Shown: positions 24,617 to 32,920 of the stretch, piece by piece
Numbering within the stretch: position 1 is the first letter of the stretch
Layout of the letters: each line of letters begins with the position of its first letter
Made by a program: the position numbers and the translations under genes
Notes under the pieces: model-generated
The model's database searches: none
The model's input: only the letters and a program-made list of their open reading frames with translations
Told to the model about the DNA's origin: nothing
Assembly: GCA_910579735.1 (NCBI GenBank)
Contig: CAJTUZ010000016.1
Coordinates: 15,536 to 79,535 of the forward strand
Length of the DNA: 64,000 nucleotides
Direction: 5' to 3'
From: an uncultured Lachnospiraceae bacterium
GTDB lineage: Bacteria > Bacillota > Clostridia > Lachnospirales > Lachnospiraceae

Positions 24617-27001
24617 ATGCTGCAGGCGGAACTTAGAAAAAAAAGAACGATCACCAAAGTATACCGGCAGGAAAATATTCTTTATCTGGAATCGGAAGCC
24701 GGATTCACACGTATTATCCCGCAGGATACCGGGATCCTTCGGATATCCTATGCCAAAAACAATACATTTTCCGAAACACAGGGAGAAGAAGCTGCAGATC
24801 CGGATACCTCCTGCCAATGGACATGGCAGGAGGACGATTCGAAGATCCGGCTCTCTACCGGATCAATACAGGCCGAGATAGACAGGTATACCGGTTCTAT
24901 CCGCTTTCTTCGCTCAGATGGCTCTTTGCTCCTTGCGGAACGGAACTATGAAAGTAAAAACGTGGAAGAATTTGACGTTTTTCAAACTCTTCTGAACGAA
25001 AATACTGAAATTGAGAAAATACAGACACCTGACGGCATAAAGCAGCGGATCCGTCAGGCAGACCGCACATGGACAGGAAAACGCTGCCATACCAGACTGT
25101 ATCTTACCTTTGAGGAAAATGAGCGCCTCTACGGCCTGGGGCAGGCAGAAGAAGGCGTCTGGAATCTGCGCCATACAACCCAGTATCTGCATCCTGCCAA
25201 CCTGAAAATACCGCTGCCTGTGCTTTTATCCGACAAAAACTGGGGAATCCTGCTCTCCACGCAGAGTCCGGCCGTTTTTAACGACACGCAGTACGGTTCC
25301 TATCTGCATACAGAAGCCGATTCCTACCTGGACTATTATTTTATTGCGGCCGAAACGCCCGGCGAAATAACCGCCGCCATCCGAAAGCTGACGGGACGCG
25401 CGGCTCTGCTTCCCAAATGGGCCTTTGGCTATATGCAGTCTAAAGAACGCTATGAAGACGCCCAAGACCTGTTGGCAGCGGCGGAAGAATTCCGCAGACG
25501 GAAGATCGGACTGGATACGCTTATTCTGGACTGGATGAGCTGGCCGGACGGCCTCTGGGGACAAAAAAGTTTCGATGCCTCCCGTTTTCCCGATCCGGAC
25601 GACATGATACACAAACTCCATAACATGGGGATTCATTTCATGATCTCGATATGGCCTACAATGGATGAAAAATGCGATAACTACCGGGAATTTCAGGAAA
25701 AAGGACTGCTTCTTGCAACAGGCGGAATTTATAACGCTTTTTCTCCCGAAGGACGCCGTCTTTATTGGGAACAGGTAAAAAAGGGATTGTTTGCGCATGG
25801 CGTGGACGCCTGGTGGTGCGATTCCAGCGAACCGCTGACACCGGAATGGAGCAGGGACATGAAACCGGAAGCCGGAGAAATGTACCGTGAGTATGTAGCG
25901 GCCGCAGCCGACTGTATGCCGCCTGACAAATCCGCCGCCTACGGCTTATACCATGCCAGAGCGCTTTACGAAGGACAAAGATCCTGCACGGAAGCCAGGA
26001 GAGTCGTCAACCTGACACGCAGCGGCTGGATGGGGAGTCAGAAATACGGGACCATCCTCTGGTCGGGCGATATTTCCGCAAGCTGGGAGACACTGCGAAA
26101 ACAGATTGTCGCAGGTCTTCAATTCTGCATCTGCGGCCTTCCTTACTGGACGCTTGATATCGGCGCTTTCTTTGTAAAGCGGGGAATTCCCTGGTTCTGG
26201 GACGGCGGCTATGACGCAGGAGCAGAAGATGCCGGGTACCGGGAACTCTATGTCCGCTGGTTTCAATACGGCGCCTTTTTACCTGTTTTCCGCAGCCACG
26301 GAACAGACTGCCCCAGAGAACCCTGGCAGTTTGGCTCATGCGGGGATCCTTTCTATGAGGCGCTCTGCGCGGCGATCCGCTTAAGATACCGCCTGCTGCC
26401 CTATATTTATTCTACCGCAGGCGCCGTATGGAAAGAAGACGCCATGATGATGCAGCCTCTGTTTTTTGAATTTCCTGCAGATACAAAGGCAGCCGATGTT
26501 TCCGACGAATTTATGCTTGGTCCCTCTCTTTTGGTCTGTCCGGTAACAAAGCCCATGCGTGATCCGCAGACCGGCGCCCCTGGCAATACCAGAACCGTGT
26601 ATCTGCCTGCTGGAAGCGGATGGTACGATCTCAAAAACGGGCATAGATACGAAGGCGGACAATACATTCAGGTATCTGTGCAAATAGACAGTATTCCCGT
26701 ATATGTCAAAGAGGGTTCTATCCTGCCCGTAACACAGCCGGGAGAAAACAGCGGCGATATGGAAGGACAGGATATCCTCCTCATGGTTTATGCCGGGAAA
26801 GACGCTTCCTATACGTTATACGAAGACGCCGGCGATGGCTACGGCTATGAAAAAGGAGAATACTGCCTGACTAACATCCGTTATGACGATGCCGCCGGAA
26901 CGGTTCACTGGGACACCGAAGGAGATACCCGTTTCCGAAAAGGCAGCCTGTCGGCAGAAATCATAACGGGCAGTACGCACCGCGGACTCCCCGAATATTA
27001 A
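24617..27001 (+). CDS. Glycoside hydrolase family 31, alpha-xylosidase-type
   Basis: The product is 794 residues, lacks a signal peptide and begins 19 bp after GH43 with AAAGGAG upstream. The N-terminal beta-sandwich (about 15-250) leads into a (beta/alpha)8 barrel. The nucleophile is D402 in WWCDSSEP and the acid/base D485 in ILWSGDISASW; LILDWMSWPDGLWGQKSFD, RSHGTD and the C-terminal YEDAGDGYGYEKG complete the family pattern. WWxDxxEP is the alpha-xylosidase style rather than the alpha-glucosidase one, so it may release xylose from xyloglucan-type fragments. It shares the operator-bearing promoter with GH43, and an intrinsic terminator follows. Confidence 0.85.
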   Translation: MLQAELRKKRTITKVYRQENILYLESEAGFTRIIPQDTGILRISYAKNNTFSETQGEEAADPDTSCQWTWQEDDSKIRLSTGSIQAEIDRYTGSIRFLRSDGSLLLAERNYESKNVEEFDVFQTLLNENTEIEKIQTPDGIKQRIRQADRTWTGKRCHTRLYLTFEENERLYGLGQAEEGVWNLRHTTQYLHPANLKIPLPVLLSDKNWGILLSTQSPAVFNDTQYGSYLHTEADSYLDYYFIAAETPGEITAAIRKLTGRAALLPKWAFGYMQSKERYEDAQDLLAAAEEFRRRKIGLDTLILDWMSWPDGLWGQKSFDASRFPDPDDMIHKLHNMGIHFMISIWPTMDEKCDNYREFQEKGLLLATGGIYNAFSPEGRRLYWEQVKKGLFAHGVDAWWCDSSEPLTPEWSRDMKPEAGEMYREYVAAAADCMPPDKSAAYGLYHARALYEGQRSCTEARRVVNLTRSGWMGSQKYGTILWSGDISASWETLRKQIVAGLQFCICGLPYWTLDIGAFFVKRGIPWFWDGGYDAGAEDAGYRELYVRWFQYGAFLPVFRSHGTDCPREPWQFGSCGDPFYEALCAAIRLRYRLLPYIYSTAGAVWKEDAMMMQPLFFEFPADTKAADVSDEFMLGPSLLVCPVTKPMRDPQTGAPGNTRTVYLPAGSGWYDLKNGHRYEGGQYIQVSVQIDSIPVYVKEGSILPVTQPGENSGDMEGQDILLMVYAGKDASYTLYEDAGDGYGYEKGEYCLTNIRYDDAAGTVHWDTEGDTRFRKGSLSAEIITGSTHRGLPEY

Positions 27002-27008
27002 ACAAACA

Positions 27009-27031
27009 GGGAGGGATATCCCCTCCCTTTT
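27009..27031 (+). terminator. Intrinsic terminator of the GH43-GH31 unit
   Basis: GGGAGGG (27009-27015) pairs with CCCTCCC (27021-27027), followed by TTTTCTATT. Confidence 0.85.
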
Positions 27032-27082
27032 CTATTAAGCTGATCTTTTATCTATTTACCATGTCAGAGCAGTCTGCCGTAC

Positions 27083-28648
27083 TCACGGCACATTTTCCTT
27101 TAACAGGCCGCTTACCCTTTCACCAAATGCCTCCGGCAACGAATACTGCACATTATGTCCGCAGCCTTCTATGAGTTCAACACGAACGTCCGGAGCCGAA
27201 ATATTCTCCGCATATTCTTTAATGGAATCAACCGGACATACCCAATCGCATGTCCCGGATATAAAATAAACAGGCATTTCATATTTTAAATTGTTCTCAT
27301 AAGCGTCAAAGGCAAATGTACGGTCAAACAACTGCCTGTTCAGTGCAAAATACTCATCCATATCCCCCAGCTGCTTGATAAACCACCGAAGATCGGACAT
27401 TCCGAAATAAGGAGAAGTAACTGCCATCCACGTCGTTTTATCCGAAATGTCCACCGGATGATACGGCGATACCAGATTGCGGAGTTTCATCATATCCATA
27501 TGATCTTCACTGTTTTGAAAAGTCTCAAATGCCTTCACCAGTTCCGACGTATCGTCTCCAGCATCCGCAGCCTTGCGAAGGGCATCCTCATAACTGTAGA
27601 TATCCGTTTTCTCCAGCGAAACGACCTGCGCCGTCCCTATATATGCAGACACTTTCTCCGGGTGTTCCAATACATATTCGCTCCCGAGAATTGTCCCATA
27701 GGAGTGTCCCAGAATGACCACCTGTTCTTTTTCGAATCGCTCAAGTGCATAATTTACCAGATCATCGAGATCTGCTTTCGCCTGTTCAAAACTTGCCAAA
27801 GCATTTTCGGAATCATTTTCTATATTATAAAAGTACGTTCTTCCGCAGCCTCTCTGATCCCATGCGATCACGGTATACTCTTCGATCAGTTCATCAGCAA
27901 AACCATATGTTATGTAAGTATCCGGAGAAGACGGGCCGCCATGAAGATAAATGATCACAGGATTCTCCTTATCCATGCCGCGCATCAGCACATACTGCTC
28001 CTGACCGCCTAGTGTCACATAAGCCGCCTCGTCCACCCCTTTATTTATCATTCGGAAATGTTTTAAATAATTTGCATTCCTGCATGCGAAAATAAAAACG
28101 CATATGCCGATTATAAAAATACCCGAAGTTCCCACAATCCCTCTTATAATACGGATCGGAAGTTTTCGCCTGTGTTTTCCGAATATTTCATTTCTATGCT
28201 GCAGATGAATGCCGATATGACCGATTCCTAACAGGATGACTGCCGTAAGCAAAAAAGCATTGCAGCCATAAATCCCCAACAGAAAGAATGCACAGACCGG
28301 AAGCGCTGCGCCCGCTACGGGCACACCCAGAAAACTGCGGTAAAAATCTTTCATTTCATGGCTGCTCCTAAAATATCTCAGCCAGTACAATTCATATAAA
28401 ATCATGAAAATAAATGACAATATAAGCCAGATACTCCAATACGACCTTCTGATATTGAAATCCGAAAAAATGAGAACGCATGCGCATACAAGCATTTCTC
28501 CGGCTCTCTCCAAAACCAAAAGAACCTTATTTTCTTTTTGGCTGTATTCGTCATACCCATTGGGTTTATTCCTGATCCAGATGATATTCGGAACAAAAAG
28601 CATTACCAGGTAAACCAATCCAACATATGAAAATCCGAAATGAAACAT
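27083..28648 (-). CDS. Alpha/beta hydrolase with N-terminal membrane domain
   Basis: The product is 521 residues. The first about 195 residues hold roughly six membrane helices. The remainder is an alpha/beta hydrolase with IYLHGGPSSPD (oxyanion), DQRGCGRTYF, nucleophile in LGHSYGTILG and a His in GCGHNVQ at the end; HGGPSSP and DQRGCGRT are marks of the proline-iminopeptidase-like group. It is therefore probably a membrane-bound peptidase or esterase whose catalytic part faces outward or inward (not decidable here). GGAGG precedes the ATG. It is single, convergent with the GH31 unit. Confidence 0.82.
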   Translation of the reverse strand: MFHFGFSYVGLVYLVMLFVPNIIWIRNKPNGYDEYSQKENKVLLVLERAGEMLVCACVLIFSDFNIRRSYWSIWLILSFIFMILYELYWLRYFRSSHEMKDFYRSFLGVPVAGAALPVCAFFLLGIYGCNAFLLTAVILLGIGHIGIHLQHRNEIFGKHRRKLPIRIIRGIVGTSGIFIIGICVFIFACRNANYLKHFRMINKGVDEAAYVTLGGQEQYVLMRGMDKENPVIIYLHGGPSSPDTYITYGFADELIEEYTVIAWDQRGCGRTYFYNIENDSENALASFEQAKADLDDLVNYALERFEKEQVVILGHSYGTILGSEYVLEHPEKVSAYIGTAQVVSLEKTDIYSYEDALRKAADAGDDTSELVKAFETFQNSEDHMDMMKLRNLVSPYHPVDISDKTTWMAVTSPYFGMSDLRWFIKQLGDMDEYFALNRQLFDRTFAFDAYENNLKYEMPVYFISGTCDWVCPVDSIKEYAENISAPDVRVELIEGCGHNVQYSLPEAFGERVSGLLKENVP

Positions 28649-28767
28649 CTTATCTGCCTCCTGTCAAAACATCCCTCTTGTATCAGTAATTCTAATACAA
28701 GCATAAGGCCTTCTTTTGCTCTTTCCGGTTATTATATCATATATTCAGATGTGCTGGTACTTCTTTC

Positions 28768-29205
28768 CTACTCAATATTCAGGTGATCCGTCAGGCTGAA
28801 GTTTTCCGACTTCAGGTCACAATATCTTCTTCCTCTCTGCGCCGTAAATTTCAGAACACAATAATCGGGATCCGTCACTCCCTTTTTATAATACATGATG
28901 TCCCCTGTCTGCCAGATCTCTTTTTTTAACTCTGCATCCTGCGAAACCTCCATAAGTCCGACCAGCATGATTCCTTCATAGCGGAAACGTCCTCTGTTAT
29001 AAAAATACAGACTCGCTTTCGGATTTTGCAGATACTGCCGAGAACGCATAGCGGAAGTATTACACGAAAAATAAAAGCAGTTTCCTTCTATTTTACGGGG
29101 CACAAATACCGCTTTGATATTCGGAAATCCTTCCTCGTCCACGGAGCCGATAAATGCTGTTTTCTGTTTCATGGCAAATTCCTTAATATACTCTTGTGTA
29201 ATCAT
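28768..29205 (-). CDS. Pyridoxamine 5'-phosphate oxidase-like FMN protein
   Basis: The product is 145 residues of the small split-barrel flavin family (PPOX-like): QKTAFIGSVDEEGFPNIKAVF, then FYFSCNTSAMRSRQYLQNPKASLYFYN and GLMEVSQD. Members bind FMN, F420 or haem-related ligands and often act on small drugs; the substrate is unknown. The ATG overlaps the MarR stop in ATGA, with GGAGG upstream, so the two genes are one unit. Confidence 0.85.
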   Translation of the reverse strand: MITQEYIKEFAMKQKTAFIGSVDEEGFPNIKAVFVPRKIEGNCFYFSCNTSAMRSRQYLQNPKASLYFYNRGRFRYEGIMLVGLMEVSQDAELKKEIWQTGDIMYYKKGVTDPDYCVLKFTAQRGRRYCDLKSENFSLTDHLNIE

Positions 29206-29657
29206 AACGATTCCTCCTGATTGTCTCCATCTTCTAACTGTGTCAGCGTGCCCAGGATGCGGACCAGATACCGTTCAAAGTCCTCTCTCTCCTCTTTTGA
29301 GAATCCCTGGTAAAAAAGATGATTCATCTTCTGCGATACCTTTTCATAATTCTCCTGCAAAGTCCTCGCATATTCCGTAAGAGATATGATGGTCTGACGG
29401 CGGTTATCCGGATTGACAGTTCTCTCCACGATCCCCTTCTGCACCATTCCATCCACCACGATCGAGACGGTATTCTTGGCAAGAGACGTCTGCCTGCTGA
29501 TCTCACCGACACTCAAATGATCCTCTTTCCACAAAACAAATAGAATCCGTCCCTGACCGCCGCTGATCTCTATCCCGTTCTCTCTCAGCAGTTTTTCAAA
29601 AATCCGCTCCTGCCGCTGCTTGATCTGTGTAATATAAAACCCTCCCTTGCTCTCCAA
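29202..29657 (-). CDS. MarR-family transcriptional regulator
   Basis: The product is 151 residues with a winged helix at about 35-105 (GQGRILFVLWKEDHLSVGEIS, TSLAKNTVSIVVDGMVQKGIVERTVNPDNRR with the wing). The TTG start has AAAGGAG 8 bases upstream; no better start is seen. It probably represses itself and the co-transcribed PPOX-like gene until a phenolic or other ligand binds. A perfect palindrome in the upstream region may be its site. Confidence 0.88.
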   Translation of the reverse strand: MESKGGFYITQIKQRQERIFEKLLRENGIEISGGQGRILFVLWKEDHLSVGEISRQTSLAKNTVSIVVDGMVQKGIVERTVNPDNRRQTIISLTEYARTLQENYEKVSQKMNHLFYQGFSKEEREDFERYLVRILGTLTQLEDGDNQEESL

Positions 29658-29699
29658 TGCACGCTCTCCTTTCCTGCATTTTTGATCACATTAGAACAT

Positions 29700-29711
29700 T
29701 TCTATATAGAA
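29700..29711. promoter_or_regulatory. Palindrome upstream of the MarR gene, candidate operator
   Basis: TTCTATATAGAA is a perfect 12-bp palindrome, flanked by AGAACA on both sides, 43 bp before the MarR start codon. The rest of the 302-bp gap up to 29960 holds the rightward promoter and nothing else clear. Confidence 0.5.
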
Positions 29712-29854
29712 CAATTATAGACTACCATACAGTATGTAAAATGTCAAGATACGGCCGCATGATACATCCGGCAAATCGGGATTCCGTTTTCCCATGAAAG
29801 ATGATTGTTCTGCAGATCTGTTTTTACGATTATTATGCATAACTTCCAAGGCTG

Positions 29855-29863
29855 TGATATAAT
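29855..29863 (+). promoter_or_regulatory. Extended -10 promoter of the secreted-protein gene
   Basis: TGATATAAT is an extended -10; no good -35 hexamer lies 17 bp upstream. Confidence 0.5.
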
Positions 29864-29959
29864 GAGCATTAGCGAGAAGAACTTGCAGAATTAAGTTTCA
29901 TAAAGTTATGCAATAAAATAAAATATGATATGAAATATGTTTTTATGAGGAAGTTGATT

Positions 29960-30895
29960 ATGAGAAAAAGAACAATTACCATTTCGTTGATATGCATACT
30001 GTCAGCAACTATCATCATGATTGTAGTTGCTGCTGCCGGCGGCAGGAAACCATATAAAAATTTGGAGGCAGTTCAAATCATATCTGCTGCGGTTCAATTA
30101 TCACCACCAGACATAACCGTTGAAATTACGGAAATTAAGGAATTAGTGGATTTACTAAAAGATGTTGTTATCTATAATGAGGATAATTCTTACACGGAGT
30201 ATAGCGGACAGGGCGTTACCTTTACATTGGTCATGGCTGATGGAACACAGACAAGCATCATGGCATATAATCCGTTCCTTGTGATAGATGGTATTGGCTA
30301 TAAAACAAAATATGAACCATGTGAAGCACTGAATCATTATGCAAATATGCTGCTTGAACAAACAGAAATTCCTCCTTTTACGGATAATACGCAGGAGATA
30401 ACCTTTCAGGCAACAGTCATTGAGGCAGCAGATGAATTCATTATAGTAAAACCTGCGGATGATTCTTTGGAACTTAGCTCGTCAGATCAGTTTAGCATCC
30501 CTAACAAAGAGAAACTTGCGCTGCAAATTGGCGACACTGTAGAAATTGTTTTCAATGGAGACATATTAGAATCCTACCCTGCACAGTTGGGAGAGGTCTA
30601 TCAAATTACATTGCTGGAACAGGCAAAGGCAGATGACAAGTGGGACAGGATACCCATGGTAAGAGTAAACAACAAATTGTACTATGATACCGGAAGAGAA
30701 AGTACCCTCAGCGGACGTTGCGGCATTATGGATGGAGAAATCACATCGGAGGTTGATGGAACCGAAATTCCAATGGAAAATAACCAGTCCAACTTTGGAA
30801 GCGGATTTGGATACCAGTACGGAGCAGACGATACATTAGAGATTTATATGAATGAAAAATGGATTGTCTTTGAATACAGAGAAGAATCTGAATGA
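29960..30895 (+). CDS. Secreted or membrane-anchored protein of unknown function
   Basis: The product is 311 residues. A basic start (MRKRTITISLICIL) is followed by a hydrophobic stretch (about 5-26), so it is exported or anchored. I do not recognise the outer part; residues about 130-200 (TFQATVIEA, IVKPADDS, LQIGDTVEIVF) look like an OB-fold or S1-like beta-barrel. Two earlier in-frame ATGs exist (29930, 29945), but AGGAAG lies at a good distance only from 29960. Its base composition is more AT-rich than its neighbours'. It has its own promoter and terminator. Confidence 0.65.
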   Translation: MRKRTITISLICILSATIIMIVVAAAGGRKPYKNLEAVQIISAAVQLSPPDITVEITEIKELVDLLKDVVIYNEDNSYTEYSGQGVTFTLVMADGTQTSIMAYNPFLVIDGIGYKTKYEPCEALNHYANMLLEQTEIPPFTDNTQEITFQATVIEAADEFIIVKPADDSLELSSSDQFSIPNKEKLALQIGDTVEIVFNGDILESYPAQLGEVYQITLLEQAKADDKWDRIPMVRVNNKLYYDTGRESTLSGRCGIMDGEITSEVDGTEIPMENNQSNFGSGFGYQYGADDTLEIYMNEKWIVFEYREESE

Positions 30896-30909
30896 AAAAT
30901 TAAGGAAAG

Positions 30910-30949
30910 AAGGCGCCGTTATGATATCTCTATCATAATACGGCGCCTT
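30910..30949. terminator. Bidirectional intrinsic terminator
   Basis: AAGGCGCCGT-TATGATA (30910-30926) pairs with TATCATA-ATACGGCGCCTT (30931-30949), with TTATTTG after it and A-rich sequence before it. It sits between convergent genes. Confidence 0.8.
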
Positions 30950-30993
30950 TATTTGTTCGTATACAGAAATTTCCGGAATGTACTATCCGTTGG

Positions 30994-32367
30994 TTATTCC
31001 ACCTTAGGAAGTTTATCGCGGCAGGCTGCCAGTTCTTCATCTGTGGGAATATAATCGTTCATCTCCCCATCATGGAATTTCTGATAAGCTACCATATCGA
31101 AATAACCGGTACCGGTAAGGCCGAAAACAATCGTTTTCTCTTCACCGGTCTCTTTACATTTAACCGCTTCGTCGATAGCTTTCCGGATCGCATGAGAACT
31201 TTCCGGTGCAGGCAGGATACCTTCTACTCGTGCAAAATATTCTGCTGCCTCGAATACTTCTGTCTGCTTCACACTGACTGCTTCCATCAAACCCTGATGA
31301 TACAGTTCGGACAGCGTAGAGCTCATGCCGTGATAGCGGAGACCTCCTGCGTGATTGGCCGAAGGGATAAAGCCGCTTCCCAGAGTATACATTTTAGAAA
31401 GCGGACATACCATTCCCGTATCGCAGAAATCGTATGCATACACACCGCGGGTAAAGCTCGGACAGGATGCCGGTTCAACTGCAATAATACGATAATCCGC
31501 TTCACCGCGGAGCTTTTCGCCCATAAACGGCGCGATCAGACCGCCCAGATTGGAACCGCCGCCGGCACATCCGATGATGATATCCGCTTTCACATGATAT
31601 TTATCCAAAGCCGCTTTCGTCTCCAGACCGATGATCGACTGATGAAGCATCACCTGGTTAAGCACACTGCCAAGTACATAGCGATAACCGTCGCTCGATA
31701 CGGCCTTTTCCACTGCCTCGGAAATAGCACAGCCAAGGCTTCCTGTCGTATCCGGATGCTCCGCAAGAATCTTCTTGCCCACCTCGGTCTCCATTGACGG
31801 CGACGGCGTTACCGATGCACCATAGGTACGCATCACTTCCCGCCGGAAAGGTTTCTGTTCATAGGAACATTTTACCATATATACTCTGCAGTCAAGACCA
31901 AAGTAGGAACATGCCATCGAAAGAGCCGTCCCCCATTGTCCTGCTCCGGTTTCGGTCGTTACGCCCTTTAATCCCTGCTTCTTTGCATAATATGCCTGCG
32001 CTATGGCAGAATTCAATTTATGGCTGCCGCTGGTGTTATTTCCCTCGAATTTGTAATAGATCTTCGCGGGAGTATCAAGTTTTTCTTCCAGACAATAAGC
32101 GCGGACCAATGGGGCCGGACGGTACATCTTATAGAAATTGCGGATCTCTTCCGGAATTTCAAAAAACGGCGTTTTATCATCCAGTTCCTGCGCGATCAGT
32201 TCTTCACAGAAAACATCTGCAAGTTCTTCTGCTTTCATCGGCTGAAGTGTTTCGGGATTTAAAAGCGGCGCCGGTTTTTGTTTCATATCGGCACGCAGAT
32301 TATACCATGTCCTCGGCATCTCGTTTTCACTTAAATAAATTTTATAGGGAATCTTTTCAGTGCTCAT
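30994..32367 (-). CDS. trpB: Tryptophan synthase beta-like enzyme, TrpB2 type
   Basis: The product is 457 residues, about 60 longer than classic TrpB, with the N-terminal extension (MPRTWYNLRADMKQKPAPLLNP) that marks the TrpB2 group. PLP is bound at the Lys in GNNTSGSHKLNSA; VTTETGAGQWG holds the catalytic Glu, and CAGGGSNLGG binds the phosphate. TrpB2 enzymes make tryptophan from indole and serine, often without TrpA, so this gene may salvage indole. No other trp gene is in the window. The start at 32367 has GGAGG 8 bases upstream. A tryptophan T-box precedes the gene, which firmly ties it to tryptophan supply. Confidence 0.92.
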   Translation of the reverse strand: MSTEKIPYKIYLSENEMPRTWYNLRADMKQKPAPLLNPETLQPMKAEELADVFCEELIAQELDDKTPFFEIPEEIRNFYKMYRPAPLVRAYCLEEKLDTPAKIYYKFEGNNTSGSHKLNSAIAQAYYAKKQGLKGVTTETGAGQWGTALSMACSYFGLDCRVYMVKCSYEQKPFRREVMRTYGASVTPSPSMETEVGKKILAEHPDTTGSLGCAISEAVEKAVSSDGYRYVLGSVLNQVMLHQSIIGLETKAALDKYHVKADIIIGCAGGGSNLGGLIAPFMGEKLRGEADYRIIAVEPASCPSFTRGVYAYDFCDTGMVCPLSKMYTLGSGFIPSANHAGGLRYHGMSSTLSELYHQGLMEAVSVKQTEVFEAAEYFARVEGILPAPESSHAIRKAIDEAVKCKETGEEKTIVFGLTGTGYFDMVAYQKFHDGEMNDYIPTDEELAACRDKLPKVE

Positions 32368-32521
32368 TGTATTTACCTCCATATGTTTTGAATGATACTG
32401 CTGCGGATTTATAGTTCATCATAATGTCGTATTTTTCTGCGCCCATCCGGCGCCAGCGTTTTGTCAGAAGCATTGTCCTTACCTCCTTATGCCATATACC
32501 ACTTTCCTGTAAAACAAAAAA

Positions 32522-32870
32522 CGTCCTTGACAGAAACAGACTCTCTGTCAAGGACGAACAGGTACTGATACAGTACGACACTATCCGCGGTGCCACCTTG
32601 CTTCACGATTTGACTCGTGCACTTAAACAGGATACCAACATATCCTCAGCATTTATACGCTTGCCTGCAGCGTCGCAGAATACTCTGAAAAAAGGATATC
32701 TGTCTGCCTTTGGCTGTTCTCTGCTGCCAAAGCAATTTCCTTTCCCATTTGACTGCGCCCTCAGCGGTCCATTTGACAACTTGTTTCCTGTCTGCTTCTC
32801 AGCATCGCAGACTCTCTGTATGGGCATCATTGCCGTTATCTCCGCGTCAACGGTTTGAAGTATTGAATTT
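32522..32870 (-). promoter_or_regulatory. Tryptophan T-box leader of trpB
   Basis: On the minus strand the leader shows the conserved T-box AAGGTGGCACCGCGG (32585-32599 on the plus strand). It ends in an intrinsic terminator with the 13-bp stem CGTCCTTGACAGA/TCTGTCAAGGACG (32522-32534, 32544-32556) and a T run. At the 5' end, GCGG opens stem I and pairs with CCGC beyond the specifier loop, where AAATGGACCGC places UGG (Trp) at 32769-32771. Uncharged tRNA-Trp should pair with this codon and with the T-box and stop termination. The specifier choice is inferred by position; the T-box call itself is firm. Confidence 0.93.
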
Positions 32871-32876
32871 TTATAT

Positions 32877-32905
32877 ACTGTACCATTACTCTTTGCATGT
32901 GTCAA
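32877..32905 (-). promoter_or_regulatory. Promoter of the T-box-trpB unit
   Basis: TTGACA (32900-32905) and TACAGT (32877-32882) on the minus strand, with a 17-bp spacer. It lies directly after the GH95 stop codon. Confidence 0.75.
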
Positions 32906-32920
32906 TAGTTTTGTAGAAAG

